Origin: Pelagibacterium halotolerans B2
GTDB taxonomy: Bacteria; Pseudomonadota; Alphaproteobacteria; Rhizobiales; Devosiaceae
Reading direction: 5' to 3'
DNA: 64,000 bases
NCBI RefSeq assembly: GCF_000230555.1
Contig: NC_016078.1
Coordinates: forward strand, 1,364,001 to 1,428,000
The notes beneath the pieces were generated by a model that did not search any database, was not told the DNA's origin, and was given only the letters and a program-made list of their open reading frames with translations. Of this stretch, positions 29,766-38,201 are shown one piece after another (the stretch's first letter is position 1; each line of letters opens with the position of its first letter). A program made the translations under genes and the position numbers.

Positions 29766-30870
29766 ATGCTGGATTTCATCGTCGAACCGGCCTTCTGGGC
29801 CAGCCTCATTCTCCTGATCGGCATCGAGGTGGTACTGGGAGCCGACAACGCCAATATCGGTGCGAACCGGGCAGCGGGCTTTCCCGAAGAGCGAAGAGCG
29901 GCGCCGCCGCGCCACGGTTTTGGCAGCCGTGTTTGGCACTCTCGTCCGATTGGCACTTCTGGCGATTCTGCTCTGGCTCCTCGGCCTGGAGCGAACCGCA
30001 TTCAGCTTTGCCGGCTGGTCGCCCACATGGGGCCAGATCGTCCTTTTGGGCGGCGGTCTGTTTCTGATCTACAAGGCCGTCACCGAACTCCATCTGCTCG
30101 TTGAGCTGCGTGCGGTTCCAACCCATGACCCCGATACAGGATTTCCCGATCGCCCGGCGCTGGCGATCGTTCAACTCGTGGCCCTCAGCGTTGTTTTTTC
30201 GGTCGATTCGATCGTCCTCGCCGTCGGGATGACCGCCTATGTCCCGGCCATGGTCATCGCCATTATCGCCGCCGTCGTAATTCTGTTCTTCGCATCCGGC
30301 TCCGTCGCGGCATTCCTCGCCCGTCACGCCGCCGTCAGGGCGGTGGCGCTCAGTATCCTCTTCGTCGTCGGTACCGTCCTGATGGCCGAGGGGCTCGGCA
30401 TGCCGGTCCTCCGCGATTACCTCTACATCGCCATGGGTATCGGAGTTTTGGTGCTCGCCCTGTCCAAACTCGTCCATCGTCCGTCTGCCGGCCAAAACCT
30501 TGAACCGACAATTGAGGAGCATGGTGCCACCACGTCGCCGGTGCTTTCGGTACCGGCCGCCATGCCAATCGAGCAGCGCGCAGAACCGAGTCTGGAACCT
30601 GCCATTCTTGTTCCAGACGCATCCATTGAAGCGCCGGCCCCCAACGCACCGGTATTCGACGACGAACCCGATGCCTCTTTGGAGGCCGACGATTTCAGCG
30701 ACGGGGCCGGCCAATCCGTCCCCACCGATGCGACATTGGTAGAGGAATTCCCCGGCAGCGACGAACCGCCCCTTGGCGAAGGCGATGCTGCCGTGCCAAG
30801 GTCGCGCCGGAAAAAACCCATCCTCAGGCGCCGTCCTCCAAGGTTGCGCACGGCCAGAAGAAGAGAATAG
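29766..30870 (+). pseudogene. TerC-family membrane protein gene, broken by a 7-bp duplication
   Basis: The ATG at 29766, with a GAGGG ribosome site, opens a TerC-type N-terminus (MLDFIVEPAFWASL, then EVVLGADN). That frame stays open past 29892 but stops matching the family. The homologous sequence resumes in the next frame: RRRRATVLAAVFGTLVRLALL, then further helices including FSVDSIVLAVGMT, to the stop at 30870. At the junction GAAGAGC is present twice in tandem (29886-29899). Removing one copy restores a single frame of 365 codons reading PEERRRRAT. TerC proteins handle metal export (Mn) in other bacteria. The restored product would also have a 130-residue acidic tail ending in an Arg/Lys cluster. 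Confidence 0.8.
29886..29899. repeat. 7-bp tandem duplication (GAAGAGC x2) inside terC
   Basis: Copies lie at 29886-29892 and 29893-29899. The number of copies sets the reading frame of terC: one copy gives an intact gene, two copies shift it. A slipped-strand event is the simplest source; an assembly error is also possible. Confidence 0.9.
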
Positions 30871-30878
30871 GCAGAAAT

Positions 30879-31847
30879 ATGAAAGCCATTGTCGTTGATC
30901 AGTTTGGTGGCCCTGAAGCCCTGAATTTCCGCGATGTCGAAGTCGGAGAACCCGGTTCCGGCGAAATCCGGGTGCGCCATCACGCCATTGGCGTCAATTT
31001 CATCGATACCTATCATCGCACCGGCCTTTACCCCAATCCGCTGCCCGTGATTCCCGGCTCCGAAGGTGCCGGCGAAGTGGTTTCCGTCGGCGCCGGCGTT
31101 ACTGGCTTCAAGCCCGGGGACCGTATCGCCTATCAGGGCACGATCGGCGCCTATATCGAGGAGCGCATAATGCCAGCGGCGAAGGCCGTGCTGCTGCCCG
31201 ATTCGATCGATTACGAAACTGCTGCCGGCATAATGCTCAAGGGGCTGACCGCCTACTACCTGCTGTTCCTCACCTGGCCTGTGCGCTCGGGCGAGACCAT
31301 TCTGTTTCATGCCGCCGCCGGAGGCATGGGGCTGATTGCCTGCCAGTGGGCCAAATCGATCGGCGCCCGCGTCATCGGCACGGCAGGCAACCCCGACAAG
31401 GTCGCGCTGGCCAAGGCCAACGGTTGCGACGAAGTCATCAATTATTCCCAGGAAGACTTTGCCACCCGGGTTCGCGAGTTGACCAATGGCAAGGGCGTCG
31501 ATGTCGTCTATGACGGGGTAGGGCAGGACACCTTCGAAAAATCGCTCGATTGCCTGCGCCCCATGGGTCTCATGGTCAGCTATGGTAACGCGACCGGGCC
31601 CGTATCCGTCCCCGATCTGGGCATCCTTGCCCGTAAGGGCTCCCTGTTCGTCACCCGTCCGACGGGCGCCCACTATTTCGCCGAACGCCCAGCCTTGCTC
31701 GCCGGCGCCAAGGCGCTGTTCGCCGCCGTCGAATCGGGCGCCGTCAAACCCCATATCGGCCAGCGCTTCGCTCTGTCCGAAGCCGCCGATGCCCACAGGG
31801 CGCTTGAGGGCCGCAAGACCGTCGGCTCGACAATCCTGCTGCCCTGA
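30879..31847 (+). CDS. qorA: NADPH:quinone oxidoreductase, zinc-independent MDR family
   Basis: A 322-residue medium-chain reductase of the QOR type. The substrate half has NFIDTYHRTGLYP and PVIPGSEGAGEV; the nucleotide fold has AAAGGMGLIACQWAKS, the characteristic zinc-free pattern, with a downstream GTAGNPDK likely binding the NADPH phosphate. It reduces quinones in one-electron steps in the cytoplasm. It begins 8 nt after the stop of the broken terC and may share its transcript. Confidence 0.9.
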   Translation: MKAIVVDQFGGPEALNFRDVEVGEPGSGEIRVRHHAIGVNFIDTYHRTGLYPNPLPVIPGSEGAGEVVSVGAGVTGFKPGDRIAYQGTIGAYIEERIMPAAKAVLLPDSIDYETAAGIMLKGLTAYYLLFLTWPVRSGETILFHAAAGGMGLIACQWAKSIGARVIGTAGNPDKVALAKANGCDEVINYSQEDFATRVRELTNGKGVDVVYDGVGQDTFEKSLDCLRPMGLMVSYGNATGPVSVPDLGILARKGSLFVTRPTGAHYFAERPALLAGAKALFAAVESGAVKPHIGQRFALSEAADAHRALEGRKTVGSTILLP

Positions 31848-31916
31848 TTGCCACTGTCGCGGCGACGAAGGCTGTGATACGGCCTTCGTCCAACGCGGCA
31901 CGCAAAGGAAAGAGCA

Positions 31917-32810
31917 GTGGTTCGAGCAACGCTGATCGGTTTTTCGGCGATCCTCATGTGGTCGCTTCTGGCGTTGTTCTCGAGCTTGTCCGGCGAGGTG
32001 CCGCCATTCCTTTTGTGCACCTTCTCCTTCGCCGTGGCGACGCTTGTCGGCCTTGCGGCAACCGGCCGGCGCGGCAGGCCCCGCGCACCTGCTGCCAAGG
32101 TCCCGCTCATGGCCTGGGTCGTCGGCGTAGCGGGCCTGTTTGGTTATCATTTCTTCTATTTTTCGGCCGTCCGTAGCGCTCCGGTGGTCGAGGCCAATCT
32201 GATAAATTACCTCTGGCCACTGCTGATCGTTTTGGGCTCCGCCCTGATGCCCGGCGAAGGGCTGCGCTGGCATCACGTGGCCGGAGCCCTGTTGGGTTTG
32301 GCCGGAACCGTGCTTATCGTCTCCGATGGTGGCCGCTTTGCGTTCGAGCCCGAATATATGTTCGGCTATGGCACCGGTGTCCTGGCCGCGATCACCTGGG
32401 CCAGCTATTCACTGATCTCGCGACGCTTCGCTCAGGTGCCGACACGTATGGTCACCTGGTACTGCGCCGCCGCTGCCCTGCTGTCGCTTGTCTGCCACAT
32501 AATGCTTGAGGAAACGGTGATGCCCGCCAATACCGTTCAATGGCTGGCCGTGATTGGTATGGGCCTGATGCCGGTGGGAGGGGCGTTCTTTGTCTGGGAT
32601 TATGGCGTCAAGCACGGCAACATCCAGGTCCTCGGTGCAGCCAGCTATGCCGCGCCGCTCCTCTCCACCCTGTTGCTGATCCTCTTCGGCATCAGCGTCC
32701 TCACCATGCCCATAGCGCTCGCCTGCCTTCTCATCACCGGCGGGGCCGCGCTGGCCTCCAAGGACATGATCCTTCGCCCCGGGCGCAAACCGACGATAAC
32801 TGCGGTCTGA
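31917..32810 (+). CDS. EamA/DMT-superfamily exporter
   Basis: A 297-residue protein with about ten hydrophobic segments arranged as two EamA repeats; the second starts near TGVLAAITWASYSLISRRF. The Trp/Tyr-rich helices (LINYLWPLLIVL) resemble the YddG-type aromatic amino-acid exporters, but the cargo is only a guess. The start is a GTG at 31917 after an AGGAAAGAG site. It is followed by a tRNA gene and no terminator is obvious. Confidence 0.85.
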   Translation: MVRATLIGFSAILMWSLLALFSSLSGEVPPFLLCTFSFAVATLVGLAATGRRGRPRAPAAKVPLMAWVVGVAGLFGYHFFYFSAVRSAPVVEANLINYLWPLLIVLGSALMPGEGLRWHHVAGALLGLAGTVLIVSDGGRFAFEPEYMFGYGTGVLAAITWASYSLISRRFAQVPTRMVTWYCAAAALLSLVCHIMLEETVMPANTVQWLAVIGMGLMPVGGAFFVWDYGVKHGNIQVLGAASYAAPLLSTLLLILFGISVLTMPIALACLLITGGAALASKDMILRPGRKPTITAV

Positions 32811-32887
32811 TCCTCTGGACAGTCCCGCATCGAACGGCTAAACCGCAGATCAATCGGCCAGCCTTCTTGAGGGGCTTGCGGCTCAAC

Positions 32888-32977
32888 GGGTGGGTGGCAG
32901 AGTGGTTGATTGCACCGGTCTTGAAAACCGGCGGGCGTGAGAGCGTCTCGGGAGTTCGAATCTCCCCCCACCCGCCA
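32888..32977 (+). tRNA. tRNA-Ser (UGA anticodon)
   Basis: A 90-nt class II tRNA with encoded CCA (32975-32977). The acceptor stem GGGTGGG (32888-32894) pairs with CCCACCC (32967-32973). The anticodon stem CCGGT/ACCGG encloses loop CTTGAAA with anticodon TGA, reading UCA codons. A long variable arm and the T-loop GTTCGAATC are present. I see no sign of integration at its 3' end. Confidence 0.96.
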
Positions 32978-32995
32978 CTTTCCAAACACTGGAAG

Positions 32996-34030
32996 TCAGA
33001 CCATCGGCGGATTGAGCCGTGCAAAGCCCTCCTGCCGGCGATAGGGAAAATAGGGATAGGGCGCCGTAACGGCGCTGGCCTCATCGAGCTTGGCGATCTG
33101 TTCGGTCGTCAGGTTCCAGCCGACGGCCCCCAAATTCTGGCGCAACTGAGCTTCATTGCGTGCACCAACGATCACCGAGGAAACGGTCGGGCGTTGCAAC
33201 AACCAGTTGAGGGCGACCTGAGGCACCGTTTTGCCGGTTTCCTCCGCGACCACATCCAGAGCATCGACCACGCGGTAAAGACGGTCCTCATCAACCGGGG
33301 GCCCGAAGCTGGCGGTTTCGTGCAACCTGCTGCCATCCGGCACGGACGTCCCGCGACGGATCTTCCCGGTCAGTCGACCCCAGCCAAGCGGGCTCCAGAC
33401 CAGCGCGCCAAGTCCCTGATCCTGGCCAAGCGGCATCAACTCCCATTCGTAATCACGCCCGACCAGCGAATAATAGACCTGATTGGCGACATAACGCGGC
33501 CAGCCATTTCGGTCGGCCGCGGCCAGCGATTTCATGACCTGCCAGCCGGAGAAATTGGAGACCCCGACATAGCGGACCTTGCCGGCGCGAACCAGCAGAT
33601 CCAGCGTCGATAGAACCTCTTCGATCGGCGTTTCCGCGTCGAAAGCATGAAGTTGCAATATGTCGATATGGTCGGTTTGCAGGCGACGCAACGCATCCTC
33701 GACTGCCCGGATCAGCCGGAAACGGGACGATCCGGCATCATTGGGCCCGTCACCCATGGGCAGGCTGGTTTTGGTCGAAACCAATACGGAATCGCGCCGG
33801 TTCCTTATGGCCTCGCCAAGCACTTCCTCCGAGGCGCCATGAGAATAGACATCGGCAGTGTCGAACAGGTTGACGCCAGCCTCAAGACAGATGTCCACGA
33901 GGCGGCGCGCTTCTTTGGCGTCGGAATTGCCCCAATTGCCAAAAAGCGGGCCGCTTCCGCCAAATGTGCCGGTGCCCAGGCTGAGGGCCGGCACCCTGAG
34001 GCCGGATCTGCCAAGTGACCGATAATCCAT
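32996..34030 (-). CDS. Aldo/keto reductase
   Basis: A 344-residue NADPH-dependent oxidoreductase with the AKR barrel. Catalytic residues are visible: Asp and Tyr in FDTADVYSHGASEE, Lys in VSTKTSL and His in ILQLHAFD. The Rossmann-like phosphate site is near VSSVIVGARNEAQL. It resembles the general stress or YdhF/YccK-type AKRs; the natural substrate is unknown. It is divergent from a LysR regulator 99 bp away, which probably controls it. Confidence 0.92.
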   Translation of the reverse strand: MDYRSLGRSGLRVPALSLGTGTFGGSGPLFGNWGNSDAKEARRLVDICLEAGVNLFDTADVYSHGASEEVLGEAIRNRRDSVLVSTKTSLPMGDGPNDAGSSRFRLIRAVEDALRRLQTDHIDILQLHAFDAETPIEEVLSTLDLLVRAGKVRYVGVSNFSGWQVMKSLAAADRNGWPRYVANQVYYSLVGRDYEWELMPLGQDQGLGALVWSPLGWGRLTGKIRRGTSVPDGSRLHETASFGPPVDEDRLYRVVDALDVVAEETGKTVPQVALNWLLQRPTVSSVIVGARNEAQLRQNLGAVGWNLTTEQIAKLDEASAVTAPYPYFPYRRQEGFARLNPPMV

Positions 34031-34129
34031 GAGAATGCTCCTATCGAAAATGGACGTCGGAAAAATAGACCTTCGATCTTCGATGAAATAGAATGCACAC
34101 TGGAACAGAACTTGTGAGACGAATTCATC
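34031..34129. promoter_or_regulatory. Divergent control region of aldo/keto reductase and LysR gene
   Basis: This 99-bp gap must hold both promoters. A dyad around TCGATCTTCGA (about 34074-34084) inside an A/T-rich stretch is a candidate LysR-type operator. The placement fits the usual LysR autoregulation plus neighbour activation; no precise -35/-10 is claimed. Confidence 0.4.
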
Positions 34130-35035
34130 ATGGCGCGGCTGGAGGTCAACCGATCCGGGGAGATGGACGTTTTTGTCCGTGTCGTCGAACTGGGCGGCTT
34201 TTCGCCCGCGGCACGTGCAGCGCGGATGACTCCTTCAGCCGTAAGCAAATTGATCGCACGCCTTGAATCTCGCCTTGGCACAAGGCTGCTCATTCGCTCA
34301 ACGCGCCAACTCCAACTGACGCCGGAGGGCTGCGCCTTCTATGAAGGAGCAAAGCAGGTCCTTGCCGACCTTGAGGATGTCGAACGCGCAGCCAGCGCGG
34401 GAGAGCAGGCAGTGGGTCACGTCAAACTCAATACCAGCGCGTCATATGCCACTCATATTCTCACACCGGTTCTGCCCGAATTTCTTGCGCGTCACCCGGC
34501 CGTGACGCTCGATATCGTGCAAACCGATACGGTCGTGGATCTTTTGGCTGAGCGTGCCGATATTGCGATCCGCGCCGGGCCGCTAAAGAGCTCGAGCCTG
34601 ATGGCGCGCAAGCTTGGCGAAACCAGGATGATTACCGTCGCCGCGCCCCTTTATTTGGAACGCTTTGGTCGGCCGCGAACCACAGCGGATCTCGAACACC
34701 ACGACCGGCTCGGTCCCGACTACGCGCGAGCAGTCGATGGCTGGACATATCGCGAAAAGGGCAGGACCGTGGTCGTACCTGTAGCGGGTCGCGTCAAGGC
34801 GAGCGATGGCGAGGGATTGCGTCGTCTCGCCCTTTCAGGAGTTGGGATCGCCCGGCTGCCCGCATTTACAGTGAGAGACGACATAGCCGGCGGACGGTTG
34901 GTGCCGATCCTTGGCCATCTCGACACCGGCGAAGCAGAGACGTTCCACGCGGTGTTTGTCGGCCACGACCGACCACTGCCCGCCCGGGTAAGAGCATTGC
35001 TTGATTTCCTGGCGGAGAAGGGCAGCGTTTCCTGA
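34130..35035 (+). CDS. LysR-family transcriptional regulator
   Basis: A 301-residue regulator. The N-terminal winged helix-turn-helix (about 8-65) includes GGFSPAARAARMTPSAVSKL and LGTRLLIRSTRQLQLTPEG. The rest is a periplasmic-binding-like effector domain. It has the CrgA/DsdC-group look (SASYATHILTPVLPEFL) common to LysR proteins next to oxidoreductases. Its expected target is the divergent aldo/keto reductase. Confidence 0.92.
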   Translation: MARLEVNRSGEMDVFVRVVELGGFSPAARAARMTPSAVSKLIARLESRLGTRLLIRSTRQLQLTPEGCAFYEGAKQVLADLEDVERAASAGEQAVGHVKLNTSASYATHILTPVLPEFLARHPAVTLDIVQTDTVVDLLAERADIAIRAGPLKSSSLMARKLGETRMITVAAPLYLERFGRPRTTADLEHHDRLGPDYARAVDGWTYREKGRTVVVPVAGRVKASDGEGLRRLALSGVGIARLPAFTVRDDIAGGRLVPILGHLDTGEAETFHAVFVGHDRPLPARVRALLDFLAEKGSVS

Positions 35036-35074
35036 CACCTGCTCTTCGCCGGGTCAGTCGAACCCGTACAGTGC

Positions 35075-35100
35075 AAAAAGACCCCGCCGAAGCGGGGTCT
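35075..35100 (-). terminator. Rho-independent terminator of the PRC-barrel gene
   Basis: Read on the minus strand, AGACCCCGC pairs with GCGGGGTCT over nine bases with a TTCG tetraloop, then a T-run (complement of 35075-35079). It sits 25 nt beyond the PRC-barrel stop and has no T-run on the plus strand. Confidence 0.88.
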
Positions 35101-35124
35101 GGCTATGCAGCGGTGTGTGCCCGT

Positions 35125-35424
35125 TCAGTGATGACGGTGCTCAGGCATCTCTTCGAGGGCATCTTTTGTCCAGCCGGTCACCGCATGCACGTCACCGTCT
35201 TCATCGCGCATGAAATCGAGTTGATTGACTGGAACGGCCACCGGCTTTGATCCGATGCCCAGAAAGCCTCCGACATCGATCACCGCTTGCGCGCCGGCGC
35301 CGGCTCCATGCAGATGAGATACTTTTCCCACCTTGTGGTCATCGGCGTCGTAGATCGTCGCATCCTTGAGCACGGCTTCAGTCAATTCGGCTTCGCCAAG
35401 GCGAACATGATTGGAATGATCCAT
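35125..35424 (-). CDS. PRC-barrel domain protein
   Basis: A 99-residue protein with one PRC-barrel: LKDATIYDADDHKVGKVSHL starts the fold and VPVNQLDFMRDEDGDVHAV ends it. A His-rich C-terminal end (MPEHRHH) could bind metal. Small PRC-barrel proteins are often stress-linked in alphaproteobacteria, without a known reaction. A strong AAAGGAG ribosome site precedes the ATG and a terminator follows, so this is a single-gene unit. The 251 bp upstream up to the lipoprotein gene holds no gene that I can support. Confidence 0.85.
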   Translation of the reverse strand: MDHSNHVRLGEAELTEAVLKDATIYDADDHKVGKVSHLHGAGAGAQAVIDVGGFLGIGSKPVAVPVNQLDFMRDEDGDVHAVTGWTKDALEEMPEHRHH

Positions 35425-35675
35425 GAGTGGCTCCTTTACGTTGATTGTGCAACGTTAACATGCGAGCCGTCGGGACGTTCCCCGCTGAAATACGGCAGGG
35501 GCCGCAAGAAAGGGGCCCGCTTTGCAGGGGCCTTGCGATCAGATGCCGGGTTCGAGCGGCGGAAGCGCGCGTAGTGACCTCTGAGGTGAGATCCTGAGCC
35601 ACGACTTCGTTACGGATGAAATCGGGAAAACCACGGCCGCGAAGGGGTATTCTGTGGAGATTTCACGCAGACCAG

Positions 35676-35921
35676 CTAGAACTCGGACTCACCCACGCCG
35701 GGTGCGCGAAGGTCGGCGGCGCTGGGCAAAGCGCCCGGATTCGTGGCAAAAGTAGCGATCACTCCGAGCTCGTGCGATGTCGTGCAGCCGTTGGGCTCGA
35801 AATTGCTCGCTACGCACTCCACTTCAATTTTCTGGCTGACGTCGAGCTCGGGGCCTGCTGACGAAGTTGCTGAACATCCCGTAAGGATCAGCAGGAAAAA
35901 GGCGGCGGCCGCAGGTTTCAT
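35676..35921 (-). CDS. Small predicted lipoprotein
   Basis: 81 residues with a short signal sequence and a lipobox at ILTGC (Cys16), then a mature chain of about 65 residues with two further Cys (VECVASNFEPNGC) likely to form a disulfide. No family is recognised. It is probably anchored in the outer or inner membrane facing the periplasm. Confidence 0.65.
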   Translation of the reverse strand: MKPAAAAFFLLILTGCSATSSAGPELDVSQKIEVECVASNFEPNGCTTSHELGVIATFATNPGALPSAADLRAPGVGESEF

Positions 35922-36006
35922 CTGACGCGTCTCGGCAATCGATCTTGTACCGATCCTATGCCCCGAACGATGGAAACTTTCCAGCTTTTTCCATAACCCG
36001 CCGAAC

Positions 36007-36255
36007 CTAGCGCGGACGGCTCACGTCCTTGTGACGGAAGGCCCATTGCGGCACGACGATCACATTGCACTCGCTTTCGCCTCCATGGCGGCGATACGCA
36101 AGTTCCCAGGCGCGCTCGATGATTTCCTCGATCGAGAGGCTGAGCCGGCTTGGCAGGCTTTGCGAGCGCCCCAGATTCTCGAGAACCGCCTCGGCCTGAC
36201 CGCATACCGCGCGCTGCTGCAATGTTTCTGATGTTATGTGCTTCATGGAGTTCAT
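36007..36255 (-). CDS. Hypothetical protein
   Basis: A soluble protein of 82 residues if started at the ATG at 36255; ATG at 36246 or TTG at 36309 are alternatives, and none has a good ribosome site. The central helix LSIEEIIERAWELAYRRHGG and the ending VPQWAFRHKDVSRPR look like a real fold. I do not recognise the family. Confidence 0.5.
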   Translation of the reverse strand: MNSMKHITSETLQQRAVCGQAEAVLENLGRSQSLPSRLSLSIEEIIERAWELAYRRHGGESECNVIVVPQWAFRHKDVSRPR

Positions 36256-36331
36256 TTGGCCATCAACATGCCAAAACCCGGCAAACGCATTGCGAAAAAA
36301 TTTAATCAATCCGGTCGCGCCGGATCAATCT

Positions 36332-36535
36332 CTAGGGAAGACTGGGAGGCTCGCGATCGCTTTTGTCGCTGTCGGGCATGCGCTGATAGCGCCGGCGCGT
36401 GATGATGTACATCACGATCGCAACGACCAGCGCACCTCCCAGCATGATAAAGCCGAACTCGGCCGCTGAAAGCCCCAGCGTCAGCAACGCAATAACCAGA
36501 ACGACCAGACAGGCCGCTATAATGAAAATCCGCAT
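36332..36535 (-). CDS. Small membrane protein
   Basis: A 67-residue protein with two hydrophobic helices (about 3-22 and 26-45) and a charged cytoplasmic tail (RRRYQRMPDSDKSDREPP). The ATG at 36535 has a GGAGG site 4 nt upstream. The family is unknown. It reads away from the pxpB gene, separated by about 100 bp. Confidence 0.65.
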   Translation of the reverse strand: MRIFIIAACLVVLVIALLTLGLSAAEFGFIMLGGALVVAIVMYIITRRRYQRMPDSDKSDREPPSLP

Positions 36536-36639
36536 CTCGCCTCCATCCCCCGAACGGTCATCGTGTCGCGTTTGACTTGCCAATGCAAGCGCGCCCGGCT
36601 ACGCCGTGTCGGTGGACGATCACAGGGTAGGGACGCGCC

Positions 36640-37302
36640 GTGGACAGTACTATCTCGATAGTTCCCACACTGATGCCGCTTGGCGACAAAGCCGTTCTCG
36701 TGCGCTTTGCCGATCGCCTCGACATGGACGCCAACAGCGCCGCCATAGGCTTTGCCAGAAACCTCCAGGCCCGGCCCATACCGGGTGTCGTCGAAATCGC
36801 CCCGAATCTGGTTTCGGTGCTGGTGCGCTATGATCCGCAACGCATCGGCTTTGCCAGCCTGTGCGGCGAATTGCGGCTCGCGGACCGCCAGGACCAGGGC
36901 CGCGAACCAGCCTCCAGCCACCGTGTCGAAATTACCTACGGCGGCGAGGATGGACCCGACCTTGACGCCGTAGCGTCCGAACTCGGCCTGACGGTCTCCA
37001 CTTTCATTAAAGCCCACGGAGCAAAACCTCTCAGCGTGCTTGCCGTCGGCTTTGCGCCGGGATTCGTTTATTGCGGCATGCACCCGGACGATCTGCTCGT
37101 GTCCCGCCGCGAGACCGTAAGGCGCTCGGTTCCGCCCGGCAGTATCCTGTTTGCGGCCCGCCAGACGGCCATCGCCGCCACGCCCATCCCCACTGGCTGG
37201 GCCGTAATCGGCCGCACCCGCTTCATCAATTTCGACCCGGCCGCATCCCCACCCACGCAATTGAGGGCAGGGGATACCATAGCTTTCGAGGCCGCCCGAT
37301 GA
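36640..37302 (+). CDS. pxpB: 5-oxoprolinase subunit PxpB
   Basis: A 220-residue KipI/PxpB-family protein. Diagnostic segments are GDKAVLVRFADRLD near the N-terminus and GFAPGFVYCGMHPDD with PTGWAVIGRT near the C-terminus. With PxpA and PxpC it forms the prokaryotic ATP-dependent 5-oxoprolinase that turns pyroglutamate into glutamate. The start is a GTG at 36640 after AGGGTAGGGA. Its stop overlaps the pxpC ATG. Confidence 0.92.
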   Translation: MDSTISIVPTLMPLGDKAVLVRFADRLDMDANSAAIGFARNLQARPIPGVVEIAPNLVSVLVRYDPQRIGFASLCGELRLADRQDQGREPASSHRVEITYGGEDGPDLDAVASELGLTVSTFIKAHGAKPLSVLAVGFAPGFVYCGMHPDDLLVSRRETVRRSVPPGSILFAARQTAIAATPIPTGWAVIGRTRFINFDPAASPPTQLRAGDTIAFEAAR

Positions 37303-38201
37303 GCCGCATCCTTCTCACGCGCGTCAGCCCCATGACCACAATCCAGGATGAAGGGCGACCCGGGCTTTTCGCCCACGGCATAGGCGCCTCCGGCCCAATG
37401 GACCGCAACGGCTACGTACTGGCCGCCGCGATGGCCGAAGCGCCTTGTGGCGCTGCAATCGAGGTGGGGCTCCTCGGTCTCGATTTCACCTATCGGGGCC
37501 CGCCCCTTTCGGCTGGCGTTGCCGGCGGCGCATTTACGCTGACCGTCGATGGCGTCACCCGCTCCTGGCCGTCCAGGATCGACCTTGTCGAAAACACCAA
37601 GATCTCCATAAAGCCCGGCCCGAACGGCAACTATGCCTACCTTCGCTTTGCAGCTCAGATTGCTGTCCCGCTTGTTCTTGGGAGCAGGTCCACAAACGCA
37701 ACGGTCGGGCTCGGCGGCCTTGAAGGCCGCATGCTGGCCGTGGGCGACGAACTCGGCCTTGACGACCTGGGCGATATGGCAACCGAGCCGGTGCGTGCCG
37801 AAACGGCCAATCCCGGCGATCCCATACGCTTCGTGTGGGGCATTCACGCCGACCTGTTTTCCAACCCCATCCGAACGGCCTTCTCCACATCCGATTTCCG
37901 CATATCGGCACGCATGGATCGCATGGGCGTCAGGCTCGATGACACAGGATCCGTCTTCGCCGAGGCGAAATTGCTCAACCTGGTCTCCGATGCCGTCGTG
38001 CCCGGCGATATCCAGATTCTGGGCGACGGAACGCCAATTGTCCTTATGCGCGACAACCAGCCCACCGGCGGCTATCCCCGCATTGGCACGATAATCGACG
38101 CCGATCTCGACCGTTTCGCCCAGATTCGGGCCGGCAGGATGGTCCGCTTCGAACCCGTCACCGTCGCCCACGCCCACAGGATCGCCAAATGGCAACCCTG
38201 A
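37299..38201 (+). CDS. pxpC: 5-oxoprolinase subunit PxpC
   Basis: A 300-residue biotin-dependent-carboxylase-like (KipA/AHS2) protein. The N-terminal MTTIQDEGRPGLFAHGIG and the PMDRNGYVLAAAM segment are family hallmarks. The ATG at 37299 overlaps the pxpB stop by 4 nt; an open frame extends back to 37071 but only over pxpB. It overlaps pxpA by 13 nt, so all three subunits are coupled. Confidence 0.92.
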   Translation: MSRILLTRVSPMTTIQDEGRPGLFAHGIGASGPMDRNGYVLAAAMAEAPCGAAIEVGLLGLDFTYRGPPLSAGVAGGAFTLTVDGVTRSWPSRIDLVENTKISIKPGPNGNYAYLRFAAQIAVPLVLGSRSTNATVGLGGLEGRMLAVGDELGLDDLGDMATEPVRAETANPGDPIRFVWGIHADLFSNPIRTAFSTSDFRISARMDRMGVRLDDTGSVFAEAKLLNLVSDAVVPGDIQILGDGTPIVLMRDNQPTGGYPRIGTIIDADLDRFAQIRAGRMVRFEPVTVAHAHRIAKWQP

